A stretch of DNA of 36,867 bases from Gemmataceae bacterium (GTDB taxonomy: Bacteria; Planctomycetota; Planctomycetia; Gemmatales; Gemmataceae), in contig SHZY01000052.1 of assembly GCA_009692065.1 (NCBI GenBank), forward strand, positions 1 through 36,867, read 5' to 3'. This document shows positions 16,894 to 24,547 of this stretch, one piece after another. Position numbers and translations under genes: made by a program. Numbering within the stretch: position 1 is the stretch's first letter; every line of letters begins with the position of its first letter. The notes beneath the pieces were generated by a model, which searched no databases, was not told where the DNA came from, and saw only the letters and a list, made by a program, of their open reading frames with translations.

Positions 16894-17917
16894 AAATCTT
16901 CCCCACCCCCGCCAGCGCATCGAAGTAGATGCTGGCGAGCTTGAAGATGGCTATCACGATAAACGTTGCCACGGCAAGCCAGACGGCGCCGGCGGCGACC
17001 CGTGTCAGCATGGTCATGCGGCGCGCGGTCTCCTCGTGGTATTGTTGCTGAAGGTGCCGCATCATTTCAGGGACGCTGCCCGCGATCTCGGAGCTGACGA
17101 TCATCTCGACGAAATCGCTGGTGAAGAGCTTGCTGGCCTCGATCGCTTCGTGCAGCGGTTGGCCGTTCTTCAAGGTATTGACGATGGCATCGGCGTGGGC
17201 CGCGAAGTGGGCGTTGCCGGTCGCTTCCAGGCTAAGCCGAAGGCCCTTGGTGATCGACAGGCCGCTGTCGAGCGTGAGTTGCAGAGCGAGTGTGAATCGG
17301 CTCATGGCCAGGGAGTAAAGGCACGGGCCGAGCGCGGGGACGGCAAGCAAAAATCGGTCCATCCACACCTTCTGCCGGCCAATGCGCGAAATAAGCAGAT
17401 AGGTGATAGCAATCAATGCAAGCACGCTGGAGACGGAACAAAGAAAAGCCGCGGCGCCGAGGCCGCCGGGAATCCCGAAGAAGGTCAGTAGCGGCTTGTT
17501 GCCCCCGATGATGCCGAGGATCCAGATGACCGCGGCGACGACAAGCACGGCAAAAACGAACTGTGCGGACGGCATGACGCTGGCGCTGCGGAACTGACGT
17601 CGCATCTGCAATTCGAGTTGGTAGTAGCGTTCCAGTTCACCGAAGACTTCTGTCAAGTGTCCGGTGGTTTCGCCGAGGTTGGCCATCGACAGAAACAGCG
17701 GCGGAAACGCCCCCACTTCCGCGTCGAGGGCGTCCGACAAGCTGATTCCCTTCAGGAGCTTCTCGGCAAGTCGGCCGGCGATCACGCGGACAGAGTTTCG
17801 GCCGCGCTCGCCCTGCTTCTTCAGGACCTGGTGCAGCGCGAGGCCGGCGCCAAGCTGATGGCGGAGCACGCGACAGAGGTCGATGAGATCGGGTAGCGGG
17901 ATTCGCCGTGAGAACAT
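16892..17917 (-). CDS. Type II secretion F-domain (GspF/PilC-like) membrane protein
   Basis: The 341-residue protein has two T2SF domains, each ending in hydrophobic segments. Domain 1 has LCRVLRHQLGAGLALHQVLKKQ and SMANLGETTGHLTEVFGELERYY. Domain 2 has FTLALQLTLDSGLSITKGLRLS and ISSEIAGSVPEMMRHLQQQY-like residues. GspF/PilC form the inner-membrane platform of type II secretion or type IV pilus machines. I place the start at ATG 17917 (MFSRRIPLPDL), since the earlier open frame lacks family similarity and crosses the divergent DUF309 start; no good Shine-Dalgarno is visible. No other secretion genes lie within the window, so its partner machine is elsewhere. Confidence 0.85.
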   Translation of the reverse strand: MFSRRIPLPDLIDLCRVLRHQLGAGLALHQVLKKQGERGRNSVRVIAGRLAEKLLKGISLSDALDAEVGAFPPLFLSMANLGETTGHLTEVFGELERYYQLELQMRRQFRSASVMPSAQFVFAVLVVAAVIWILGIIGGNKPLLTFFGIPGGLGAAAFLCSVSSVLALIAITYLLISRIGRQKVWMDRFLLAVPALGPCLYSLAMSRFTLALQLTLDSGLSITKGLRLSLEATGNAHFAAHADAIVNTLKNGQPLHEAIEASKLFTSDFVEMIVSSEIAGSVPEMMRHLQQQYHEETARRMTMLTRVAAGAVWLAVATFIVIAIFKLASIYFDALAGVGKI

Positions 17918-17965
17918 GCCGGTACCGTCTGGGTTTTCGGGCAAGGGCCTGCCTACAATATAGAC

Positions 17966-18397
17966 ATGGAAGCGAATCCGGCACAATACGATCCGCGTTA
18001 CCTGGCCGGCGTCGTGCTCTTCAATCGCGGCGATTTCTTCGAAGCACATGAAGTCTGGGAATTGCTATGGATGGAGGCGGGGCCGGAGAAAAAGTTCTAT
18101 CAAGCGTTGATTCAGGCGGCGGTCGCAATGTGTCATTTTTGCAACGGCAACGGTCGCGGCGCGATCAAGCTGTACAAGTCGAGTCGTGATTACATGCATC
18201 GCTATGAGGCGCAGTTCCTCGGTCTGGATCAAAACGTGTTTTGGGGTCAGATGGAGCGATGCTTCGCGGAGTTGCTGGCGATGCCGGACCCGACGCGAGC
18301 GGTGCCGATTCAGGAAGACCTGATACCGACCATCGAACTGAACCCGATGCCGGACTCGTGGCCGGAGCCGGACGTGTATTTGCATGAGGATGAATAA
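17966..18397 (+). CDS. DUF309 domain protein
   Basis: The 143-residue protein contains the DUF309 signature VLFNRGDFFEAHEVWELLWMEAG (about residues 17-39, with its conserved HExWE core), then FYQALIQAAVAMCHFCNGNGRGA. The fold is helical; the function is not established. The ATG at 17966 lies 49 bp from the divergent T2SF start. A TACAAT box at 17954-17959 ends 6 bp before the ATG, and no Shine-Dalgarno is seen, so the message may be leaderless. Confidence 0.88.
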   Translation: MEANPAQYDPRYLAGVVLFNRGDFFEAHEVWELLWMEAGPEKKFYQALIQAAVAMCHFCNGNGRGAIKLYKSSRDYMHRYEAQFLGLDQNVFWGQMERCFAELLAMPDPTRAVPIQEDLIPTIELNPMPDSWPEPDVYLHEDE

Positions 18398-18409
18398 ATA
18401 ACCACTCCA

Positions 18410-18463
18410 GAGCCGCGCACGAAGTAAGCGGTTTGTTGTGTCCGCTTACTCCGTGCGAGGCTC
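18410..18463. repeat. Palindrome with GGAGTAAGCGG arms
   Basis: Arms 18410-18431 and 18442-18463 pair at 20 of 22 positions around a 10-nt loop. It lies between the DUF309 stop and the Lon-domain start. Related half-copies flank the ABC pseudogene near 32065-32095 and 32378-32396. Confidence 0.8.
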
Positions 18464-18486
18464 GGAGGACAGGTCGAGATTGCACC

Positions 18487-19170
18487 ATGAGCGAACCGAC
18501 GCCGCTGTCTGGATTCAACGGGCGAGCAAGGCTGTTCCCGTTGCCGAACCTCGTGTTCTTTCCGCACGTGATGCAGCCCTTGCACATCTTCGAGCCGCGC
18601 TATCGGCAAATGACGACCGATGCGTTGGCGGGCGATCGCATGATTACGCTGGTGCTGCCTCGACCTGGTTGGGAGAAGGACTACGCCGACCAGCCGGCGA
18701 TTCATTCCGTCGCCTGCGTTGGCCGCATCATGGCGGAGCAGCAACTTGACGACGGGCGCTTCAACATTCTGCTGCGCGGCATGGCGCGGATCCAAATCAC
18801 CGAGGAGATTCCGACGAGCAAGTTGTACCGCGTTGCGCGGGCCAGCGTGCTGGAGGAAAACGCGGTTGCCGACGAAATGCTGGCGCAGCAGTGGCGCACG
18901 ACGTTGATCGAGAAGATGCCGACCTGGTTTCCGACGCAGGGAGAAGTGGTTGGCCAGCTTCGCAAGTTGCTCGACACCGAGCTGGGGCTCGGCACCTTGT
19001 GCGACATCATCGCCTTTGCGTTGCCGCTCGATGCGGAGTTCAAGCAGCATTTGTTAGAGGAGTTGGACGTTGAAGCGCGTTTAGCGAGGCTGCACGATTT
19101 TTTGGAGGTGTCGAAATCGGTGGGCGAGCAGGTGTTGCGCAAGTTCCCGCCGGAGTTTAGCATGAACTGA
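18487..19170 (+). CDS. Stand-alone Lon N-terminal (LON substrate-binding) domain protein
   Basis: The 227-residue protein is one Lon N-terminal domain without the ATPase or protease parts. Visible features are LFPLPNLVFFPHVMQPLHIFEPRYRQM (about residues 16-42), VACVGRIMAEQQLDDGRFNILLRGMARIQI and a helical C-terminal half. Such solo LON proteins are widespread and thought to bind unfolded proteins or peptides, but their role is poorly known. The ATG at 18487 fits the family start; GGAGG lies at 18465-18469, farther upstream than usual. Confidence 0.88.
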   Translation: MSEPTPLSGFNGRARLFPLPNLVFFPHVMQPLHIFEPRYRQMTTDALAGDRMITLVLPRPGWEKDYADQPAIHSVACVGRIMAEQQLDDGRFNILLRGMARIQITEEIPTSKLYRVARASVLEENAVADEMLAQQWRTTLIEKMPTWFPTQGEVVGQLRKLLDTELGLGTLCDIIAFALPLDAEFKQHLLEELDVEARLARLHDFLEVSKSVGEQVLRKFPPEFSMN

Positions 19171-19173
19171 ATT

Positions 19174-19221
19174 GCCGCTTGCGGCTTTGCGCTCGCCAGA
19201 CGCCATGCGAGCGCTAAACGG
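19174..19221 (+). repeat. TTAGCGC-family interspersed palindrome, copy 3
   Basis: GCCGCTTGCGG then CTTTGCGCTCGC lead to the loop CAGACGCCAT and the right half GCGAGCGCTAAACG (19207-19220). The outer right arm is degraded. It starts 3 bp after the Lon-domain stop and lies before the convergent aldolase stop. Confidence 0.8.
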
Positions 19222-19235
19222 TAAACGGCGAGGCG

Positions 19236-20006
19236 TTAGAGCGATTCAAACTCCGCCAAGAACGCCTTCAGCCCGCGTTGAATGGCCCACACATCCAATC
19301 CGACCGACAGCATCTTGCAGCCGAGATCGACGCAGCGTTTGGCATACGCCTGGTTGCGCGGCAAGATCGCCCAGTGGATGCCGTTCGTCCGGGCGGCTTT
19401 GGCGACGCGCTCGATGGCCTGCCAGATTCGCGCGTTGTCCCAGTCGCCGACGATGCCCATCGATTGGCCGAGATCGGCGGGGCCAATGAAAAGAACGTCC
19501 ACGTCCTTGAGGGCGGCGATCTTCTCGACCTCCTCGACAGCGCCGATATGCTCGATCTGGATGGCGACAAACGTCTCCTCGTTTGCCTGCTTCATGTAGT
19601 CAGGCATCGGCATGGTGGCGTAGCGGCCATCGACGCCGGAGCCGTTGACGCCGCGCAGGCCGCGCGGATAGAACTTGGCCCATTGCATTACTTCTTCGGC
19701 CTGAGCGGCGCTGCGTACCTGGGCGGCCATGATGCCGCCGGCGCCGGCTTCGAGCGGGCGCATCACCGTGGCGTAATCGGTCGGGGCCAGGCGCACGAAG
19801 GAGTCGATACCGACGGCCCGCGCTGCCATGGACGCCTGCTCGATCTGCGTGATCGAGAGACCGGCGTGTTCCTGATCGAGCCAGACTGCGTCATAACCGC
19901 CGTGCTGGCCGATGATGTCAACGAATTTCGGATGGCACATCTGGCCCATGCCGAAGACACGCACGAGCTTGTTCTGCGCCAGCGATTCTTTCAAGCGTTT
20001 GCCCAT
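19236..20006 (-). CDS. HpcH/HpaI-family aldolase
   Basis: The 256-residue class II pyruvate-type aldolase matches the HpcH/HpaI family (2-keto-3-deoxy-acid aldolases). Seen motifs are YDAVWLDQEHAGLS with the active-site His, VRLAPTDYATVMRPLEAGAGGIMAAQV, AIQIEHIGAVEEV (metal-binding Glu) and DVLFIGPADLGQSMG (metal-binding Asp). It should split a 2-keto-4-hydroxy acid into pyruvate and an aldehyde. The substrate is unclear and no degradation cluster is nearby. The Shine-Dalgarno before 20006 is weak. Confidence 0.9.
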   Translation of the reverse strand: MGKRLKESLAQNKLVRVFGMGQMCHPKFVDIIGQHGGYDAVWLDQEHAGLSITQIEQASMAARAVGIDSFVRLAPTDYATVMRPLEAGAGGIMAAQVRSAAQAEEVMQWAKFYPRGLRGVNGSGVDGRYATMPMPDYMKQANEETFVAIQIEHIGAVEEVEKIAALKDVDVLFIGPADLGQSMGIVGDWDNARIWQAIERVAKAARTNGIHWAILPRNQAYAKRCVDLGCKMLSVGLDVWAIQRGLKAFLAEFESL

Positions 20007-20111
20007 GATGAATCCCGCCGCGAGGCCGATAGTGATCTACTCGTGGCTATCATGCGGGGAGAGGAGAGATAAGACAAGCGTGAGCAAGCGGAGAAAAGAG
20101 CGGATTTGCAC

Positions 20112-20139
20112 AATCCCAGAGCCGAGAGGCTCTTGGATT
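20112..20139. terminator. Hairpin after the small minus-strand ORF
   Basis: Arms 20112-20123 and 20128-20139 pair at 11 of 12 around GAGA, immediately after the stop of the 20140-20367 gene. No T-tract follows. It probably ends that transcript. Confidence 0.55.
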
Positions 20140-20367
20140 TCACGCCGACGTTTGCCGAACCGCCGTGAAGGATCGCAGCACGTCGTAAAGGTCGGGCGTC
20201 ACGGTGACGGCATCTTCCAGGAAATCCTGCAGCCACAGGTAGTTGTTTTTTTTCGCGATGGCCAGGAGCGGCAGCAAATCAGCGAGCCGAATGCGCACCG
20301 TCGGATCCTGGAGTTCTTCAAAATCGGACTCGTGCGGAGCTCTGTATACGCGAAGTTGTGCCGCCAT
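20140..20367 (-). CDS. Small acidic protein, function unknown
   Basis: The 75-residue soluble protein begins MAAQLRVYRAPHESDFEEL and has an amphipathic centre, RIRLADLLPLLAIAKKNNYLWLQDF, followed by an acidic stretch. I do not recognise a family. Coding is supported by a strong GGGAGG about 7 bp before the ATG, by codon use like the neighbours, and by a hairpin directly after the stop. It is monocistronic, divergent from gpsA and separated from it by about 210 bp. Confidence 0.7.
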   Translation of the reverse strand: MAAQLRVYRAPHESDFEELQDPTVRIRLADLLPLLAIAKKNNYLWLQDFLEDAVTVTPDLYDVLRSFTAVRQTSA

Positions 20368-20513
20368 GCGAGAACCTCCCTGTAACGATTGCGAGACGAT
20401 TCTGTTTTCACGATGCAGTCGATAGGATGGGGATCGTTGCCCCTCTGCACTGGGAACATCGGTTGTCGGCAGGGGGAACTTCGATGTTTTTCAGAAAAGA
20501 CAGATTTCGCGAT

Positions 20514-20542
20514 TTGGGGCGTTAAAGTCTCTGCTCTATAAT
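20514..20542 (+). promoter_or_regulatory. Candidate sigma70 promoter for gpsA
   Basis: A perfect TATAAT at 20537-20542 follows TTGGGG at 20514-20519 with a 17-bp spacer, 35 bp upstream of the gpsA ATG. The -35 box is only a half match. Nothing else is seen in the 20368-20577 gap. Confidence 0.55.
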
Positions 20543-20577
20543 GCCTGGGTAAACGTGGAAAGATGGAAGGGAACATT

Positions 20578-21576
20578 ATGGCGGCGCGATTCGCGGTTCT
20601 TGGTTCCGGCGCGTGGGGAACGGCCATCGCGATGATTCTCGCGCAGAATCCGCAGCAGCGGGTTGCCCTCTGGAGCGCTCGCGCCGACAATGCCGGCTGG
20701 CACGCGCGGCGCGAAAACGTGCGGCTCTTGCCGGGAGTGGCGATCCCGCCAAGTATTCTGCTGACAACCGACATCCGGGAGGCTGTCGAAGGCGCCGACC
20801 TGCTGGTGGCCGCGGTGCCGACGGCTTATCTGCGTTCAACGCTGGCGCGGATCGCCGAGTCGATACCGAAGGGCAAGCCGCTCCTGAGTCTCGTCAAGGG
20901 CCTGGAGAATCACACGTTTCGCCGGCCCACGGAAATCGCGATGGAGGTGCTGGGCTCGCGCTCGGTTGCCGTGTTGAGTGGCCCAAGTCATGCGGAGGAA
21001 GTTTCGCGAGGCTTGCCGACGACGCTGGTCGCGGCGAGCGAGGATCTGACGTTGGCGCGCTGGGTGCAGCAGTGCTTCTCGACGGATCGATTTCGCGTCT
21101 ACACGAATCTCGATCTGGTCGGCGTCGAATTGGCAGGCGCGCTCAAGAATGTCATCGCTATCGCCGCCGGCCTTAGCGATGGCATGGGGCTCGGCGATAA
21201 CTCCAAATCCGCCCTGCTGACGCGCGGCCTTGCCGAGATGGCTCGCTTCGGCGTCGCCGTCGGCGCGAACGCGGAGACGTTCTGGGGCCTCGCCGGCATG
21301 GGGGACCTCATCACCACCTGCATCAGCCGGCATGGCCGCAATCGTGCTATTGGCGAGCGCCTTGCCAAGGGAGAGAAGCTTGCCGATATCCAGGCGAGCA
21401 CCTCGACGGTGGCCGAAGGGGTGTTCACCGCACGCAGCGTGTACGAGAAATCGCAGCAGATGGGTATTGCGATGCCGATCAGCGCCGAGGTGTACAGGAT
21501 CCTTCACGAAGCGAAGGACCCGCGTGTTGCGGTGAACGACCTGATGGTGCGCGAACCGCGCAGCGAGCACTGGTGA
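20578..21576 (+). CDS. gpsA: NAD(P)+-dependent glycerol-3-phosphate dehydrogenase
   Basis: The 332-residue cytoplasmic enzyme reduces dihydroxyacetone phosphate to sn-glycerol 3-phosphate for phospholipid synthesis. It shows the Rossmann motif VLGSGAWGTAIA at the N-terminus, LVKGLE, LSGPSHAEEV, VELAGALKNVIAIAAG with the catalytic Lys, and GDNSKSALLTRGLAEM. I chose the second ATG (20578) because GGAAGGG lies 7 bp before it; the first (20563) has poor spacing and would put five extra residues before the Rossmann strand. A good TATAAT box is upstream. Confidence 0.96.
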   Translation: MAARFAVLGSGAWGTAIAMILAQNPQQRVALWSARADNAGWHARRENVRLLPGVAIPPSILLTTDIREAVEGADLLVAAVPTAYLRSTLARIAESIPKGKPLLSLVKGLENHTFRRPTEIAMEVLGSRSVAVLSGPSHAEEVSRGLPTTLVAASEDLTLARWVQQCFSTDRFRVYTNLDLVGVELAGALKNVIAIAAGLSDGMGLGDNSKSALLTRGLAEMARFGVAVGANAETFWGLAGMGDLITTCISRHGRNRAIGERLAKGEKLADIQASTSTVAEGVFTARSVYEKSQQMGIAMPISAEVYRILHEAKDPRVAVNDLMVREPRSEHW

Positions 21577-21588
21577 AAGGGTTGTATT

Positions 21589-21642
21589 CCGCTTGCGGCT
21601 TAGCGTACACGTGATGCCTTGCAATTGCTAAGCCGCAAGCGG
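21589..21642 (+). repeat. TTAGCGC-family interspersed palindrome, copy 4
   Basis: CCGCTTGCGGCTTAGC (21589-21604) and GCTAAGCCGCAAGCGG (21627-21642) are perfect reverse complements. The inner part has decayed and contains GATGCCTTGC. It ends 3 bp before the AGGAGG that serves the DUF1802 gene. Confidence 0.85.
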
Positions 21643-21658
21643 CAAAGGAGGTCGTTTG

Positions 21659-22231
21659 ATGTTGCAGCACGCCTTCAAGGAATGGGCGGTCATCTGCGAA
21701 GCGTTGGCGCAAGGCCAGCAATCGCTCATCCTGCGCAAGGGTGGCATCGCGGAGAACGAAGGCGAGTTCGGCGTTGAGCATTCGCAGTTCTGGCTCTATC
21801 CGACGTTTGTCCATCAGCAACAGACCGGCATCCAGGAGGAAGCTCGGCCGCTCCTTGACCAGATCGAGGCGAACCGTCCGCCGACGGGGAAGTTGCGACT
21901 CTCACTGTGGGCCGAGGTAGCGAGCGTTTACCGTTTGCGTGACGAACTGCCGGCGCTGCTCCTGTCGCATCTGCATTTCTGGTCGGAGCAGACGGTGCTG
22001 CAGCGTTTCAACTACCGGACGCCGGGATTGTACGTGTTGGTCGCTCGCATTCATCGAGTTCCCCAGGTACATGAAATCGACGAGTTGCCGGCGTACGACG
22101 GTTGCCGCAGCTGGGTCGAATTGGAGAGACCGCTTTCGACCGAAGGCTCGACGCCGGTGCTGGATGACGCCCATTTTCGGCTCGTGCAAAAGCAATTGGA
22201 TCTGCTTCTATCGTCGACGGCGTTTGCATGA
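21659..22231 (+). CDS. DUF1802 family protein
   Basis: The 190-residue protein matches DUF1802: HAFKEWAVICEALAQGQQSLILRKGGI at the start, then FWLYPTFVHQQQ. The conserved KEWA, LRKGGI and LYPTFVHQ blocks are all present. The function is unknown. The ATG at 21659 has AAAGGAGG 8 bp upstream, placed directly against the end of a palindromic repeat. The next gene starts 53 bp downstream with no Shine-Dalgarno, so the two may be co-transcribed. Confidence 0.85.
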   Translation: MLQHAFKEWAVICEALAQGQQSLILRKGGIAENEGEFGVEHSQFWLYPTFVHQQQTGIQEEARPLLDQIEANRPPTGKLRLSLWAEVASVYRLRDELPALLLSHLHFWSEQTVLQRFNYRTPGLYVLVARIHRVPQVHEIDELPAYDGCRSWVELERPLSTEGSTPVLDDAHFRLVQKQLDLLLSSTAFA

Positions 22232-22284
22232 CGGCCCAGAAAGAAACATTTGAACATCCGCCGCTATTGGGATAACCTCAAGTC

Positions 22285-23589
22285 ATGCCAGAAATCCGCT
22301 TCATCACGTTGAACCCCGGCCATTTTCATGCTGCGCTGGTGCAGAAGGAAATGTACGAGCAGGTCGCGCCACGCGTCCATGTGTATGCGCCCCTGGGACC
22401 AGACCTGATCGCACATCTGGGACGCATCGCCGGATTCAACGCGCGCAGCGCGCAGCCGACGCAGTGGGAGTTGGAGGTCCACGCCGGCGCCGATTACTTG
22501 CAGCGACTCGTCCAGGATAAGCCGGGTAACGTCGCCGTTCTCGCGGGCCGGAATGCCGGCAAGATTGACGCGATCCTGGCGTGTCTGGAGGCCGGTCTCC
22601 ATGTGCTTGCTGATAAACCATGGATTCTGGTCCCCGAAGACTTACCCAAGCTGCAAAAGGCCCTCGATCTCGCGGATTCGTGCCGCCTCATCGCGCTCGA
22701 TATCATGACGGAGCGCTACGAAATCACGTCGCTCCTGCAGCGGGCATTCGTTCAAGATGAGGCGACGTTCGGCACGATCATCCCGGGTTCACCCGAGGAT
22801 CCCGGCGTCGTCATGGAGAGCGTCCACTACCTCAAGAAGCTGGTCGCCGGCGTGCCCCTGCGCCGGCCAGGCTGGTTCTTCGACATCCATGAACAAGGCG
22901 AGGCACTCAGCGACGTCGGCACGCATCTTGTCGATCTCGTCATGTGGATGCTGTTCCCCAATCAAGCGGTCGAGGTGCAAAACGACGTCTGCGTCCTGTC
23001 GGCCAAGCGCTGGCCGACCGTGCTGGGCAAGAGCGATTTTCAGGCGATCACCGGCGACACCGACTATCCTCGCGGCCTGCATGACGCCCTCGACGGCGAC
23101 GATCTGCACTACTACTGCAACACGCTCGTCAACTACGCCCTGCGCGGCGTGCATGTCAAGCTCAACGTGCTATGGGATTTCGAAGCCTCGCCAGGCGGAG
23201 GCGATACGCACCTGGCGGTCTTCCGCGGCACGCGCTCACGCGTCGAGGTGCGCCAGGGGCGCGAGGAAAAATATCAGCCGGAGCTCTACATCATCCCGAA
23301 CAAGACGATGGAATACACGCTGGTTCGCCGCACCATCGATCTCAAGCTGCGCACGCTGCAAGTCGATTTCCCCGGCGTCGGCGTGACCGACCTCGGAACG
23401 CACTTCCGCGTCTCGATTCCGAACAGCTACCGTGTCGGTCACGAGGCTCACTTTGCCGAAGTTACCAAGCAATTCCTCCGCTACCTCGGCAATCAGGATA
23501 CGCTGCTGGCGTGGGAGAAACCGAATATGATGGCCAAGTATTTCGTCACCACGCGCGGCGTCGAAACGAGCCGCAAGACGCAGATTTGA
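22285..23589 (+). CDS. Gfo/Idh/MocA-family oxidoreductase
   Basis: The 434-residue protein has an NAD(P)-binding Rossmann half and a C-terminal domain of the type called putative oxidoreductase C (PF16490). DKPWILVPEDLPKLQKAL (about residues 111-128) corresponds to the EKP motif region, here DKP. GEALSDVGTHLVDLVMWMLFP is the usual substrate-side block. The first beta strand, FITLNPGHFHAAL, does not show the usual GxGxxG, as is common in this subgroup. Substrates of the superfamily are mostly sugars or inositols; none can be assigned. No signal peptide is seen, so it should be cytoplasmic. Confidence 0.85.
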   Translation: MPEIRFITLNPGHFHAALVQKEMYEQVAPRVHVYAPLGPDLIAHLGRIAGFNARSAQPTQWELEVHAGADYLQRLVQDKPGNVAVLAGRNAGKIDAILACLEAGLHVLADKPWILVPEDLPKLQKALDLADSCRLIALDIMTERYEITSLLQRAFVQDEATFGTIIPGSPEDPGVVMESVHYLKKLVAGVPLRRPGWFFDIHEQGEALSDVGTHLVDLVMWMLFPNQAVEVQNDVCVLSAKRWPTVLGKSDFQAITGDTDYPRGLHDALDGDDLHYYCNTLVNYALRGVHVKLNVLWDFEASPGGGDTHLAVFRGTRSRVEVRQGREEKYQPELYIIPNKTMEYTLVRRTIDLKLRTLQVDFPGVGVTDLGTHFRVSIPNSYRVGHEAHFAEVTKQFLRYLGNQDTLLAWEKPNMMAKYFVTTRGVETSRKTQI

Positions 23590-23591
23590 TT

Positions 23592-23647
23592 GCCGCTTGC
23601 GGCTTAGCGCTCGCGGGTCACCTTGCGAGCGCTAAGCCGCAAGCGGC
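23592..23647 (+). repeat. TTAGCGC-family interspersed palindrome, copy 5 (perfect)
   Basis: This is the best copy. The 23-bp arms 23592-23614 and 23625-23647 are perfectly complementary around the loop GGGTCACCTT. It begins 2 bp after the oxidoreductase stop. Confidence 0.95.
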
Positions 23648-23671
23648 GAATTTAAGAGCCGCCATTGGAGC

Positions 23672-24445
23672 ATGAAGTTGAAATCGCCACTCCTGCAATT
23701 GCGATATCTGTTGCTGTTCGCCCTATTCGCGGCGTGCGGGTGCGGCTTGTCCGATTATCAAAACCGCATGGACGCACAGAGCAAACGCGTGCAGGAGTTC
23801 GACGACGCCAACAAGATCCTCGGCGATCCAATCGCGAACCCGAAATTTCAGCCGCCGCAAGTCAAAGACGAGGGTACCGCCTGGCCTTTTGAGATCTACC
23901 TGCGTCTCCCCCAAGGCTTCGACGACAAGCCCAAGGATAAGGCCCCGTATGCCGATCCGTTTCCCTGTTTTCGATACGCGAGCGGCGATGCCACCGTCAA
24001 CATCTTCGTTGTGGCGGCCAAAGTCGCGGAGGCCAACGCGAAGCCGGAGTTGCGCCACTATACGCCCGCGAAATTCCGGACTTTGATCCGTGAGGCGCTG
24101 GACGAGTTCTACGCCAAGACGTACAGGACCACTTCCGCGTTACAGGTGAAAACCAAGCCGCGCACCGTGGAGAAGAAAGCCGTCGCCGCCTACCCCGACG
24201 GTTCGTCCATCAGCTATGAGCACGTGCAGTACGCGGATGCGGGGAATACCAAGAATCGCTCGATCTTCGATGTGTACATTCGCGATCGATACGGCAAGCA
24301 AGTCGCCATTGTCGTCCATCAGATCGTTCAGCAGGGGGGCGCCGACCACTTTACCACCAGCATCGATGCGTGTCTGGGCACCCTCGATGCCAGTAGTGAG
24401 GCCGCCGGGAAACGCATTCAATTCAAGGCACTGAAGGGGCAATGA
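23672..24445 (+). CDS. Putative lipoprotein, function unknown
   Basis: The 257-residue protein begins with a lipoprotein-like signal (LLLFALFAACGCGLSDYQ) with Cys at residues 22 and 24. The lipobox is imperfect, so the modified Cys is uncertain. The mature part is hydrophilic with no family I recognise. It contains a Pro-rich segment near residues 52-65 and ends QFKALKGQ. It probably sits in the periplasm anchored to a membrane. It follows a palindromic repeat and precedes a heptamer-repeat hairpin, so it is likely transcribed alone. Confidence 0.72.
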   Translation: MKLKSPLLQLRYLLLFALFAACGCGLSDYQNRMDAQSKRVQEFDDANKILGDPIANPKFQPPQVKDEGTAWPFEIYLRLPQGFDDKPKDKAPYADPFPCFRYASGDATVNIFVVAAKVAEANAKPELRHYTPAKFRTLIREALDEFYAKTYRTTSALQVKTKPRTVEKKAVAAYPDGSSISYEHVQYADAGNTKNRSIFDVYIRDRYGKQVAIVVHQIVQQGGADHFTTSIDACLGTLDASSEAAGKRIQFKALKGQ

Positions 24446-24453
24446 TGCCAGGG

Positions 24454-24533
24454 GGCAGGAGTCAGGAGTCAGGAATCAGGAATCAGGAATCAGGAATCAC
24501 CAGAGACCTGACCCCTGATTCCTGACTCCTGCC
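24454..24533. repeat. Heptamer array (CAGGAGT/CAGGAAT) with inverted copy
   Basis: Positions 24454-24500 hold six 7-bp units of the CAGGAGT/CAGGAAT type. Positions 24507-24533 hold the reverse-complement units (CCTGATT, CCTGACT). The element folds into a hairpin between the lipoprotein stop and glpD. A related single-strand array lies at 28936-28968. Confidence 0.9.
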
Positions 24534-24547
24534 TTGGGACGGGCGAC

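Noticed and set aside
20368..20513. tRNA or small RNA gene in the gap before gpsA
   Set aside because: No cloverleaf, CCA end or strong hairpin was visible; only the promoter boxes stand out.
24454..24533. CRISPR-like array
   Set aside because: The units are only 7 bp and contiguous, with no spacers and no cas genes nearby.
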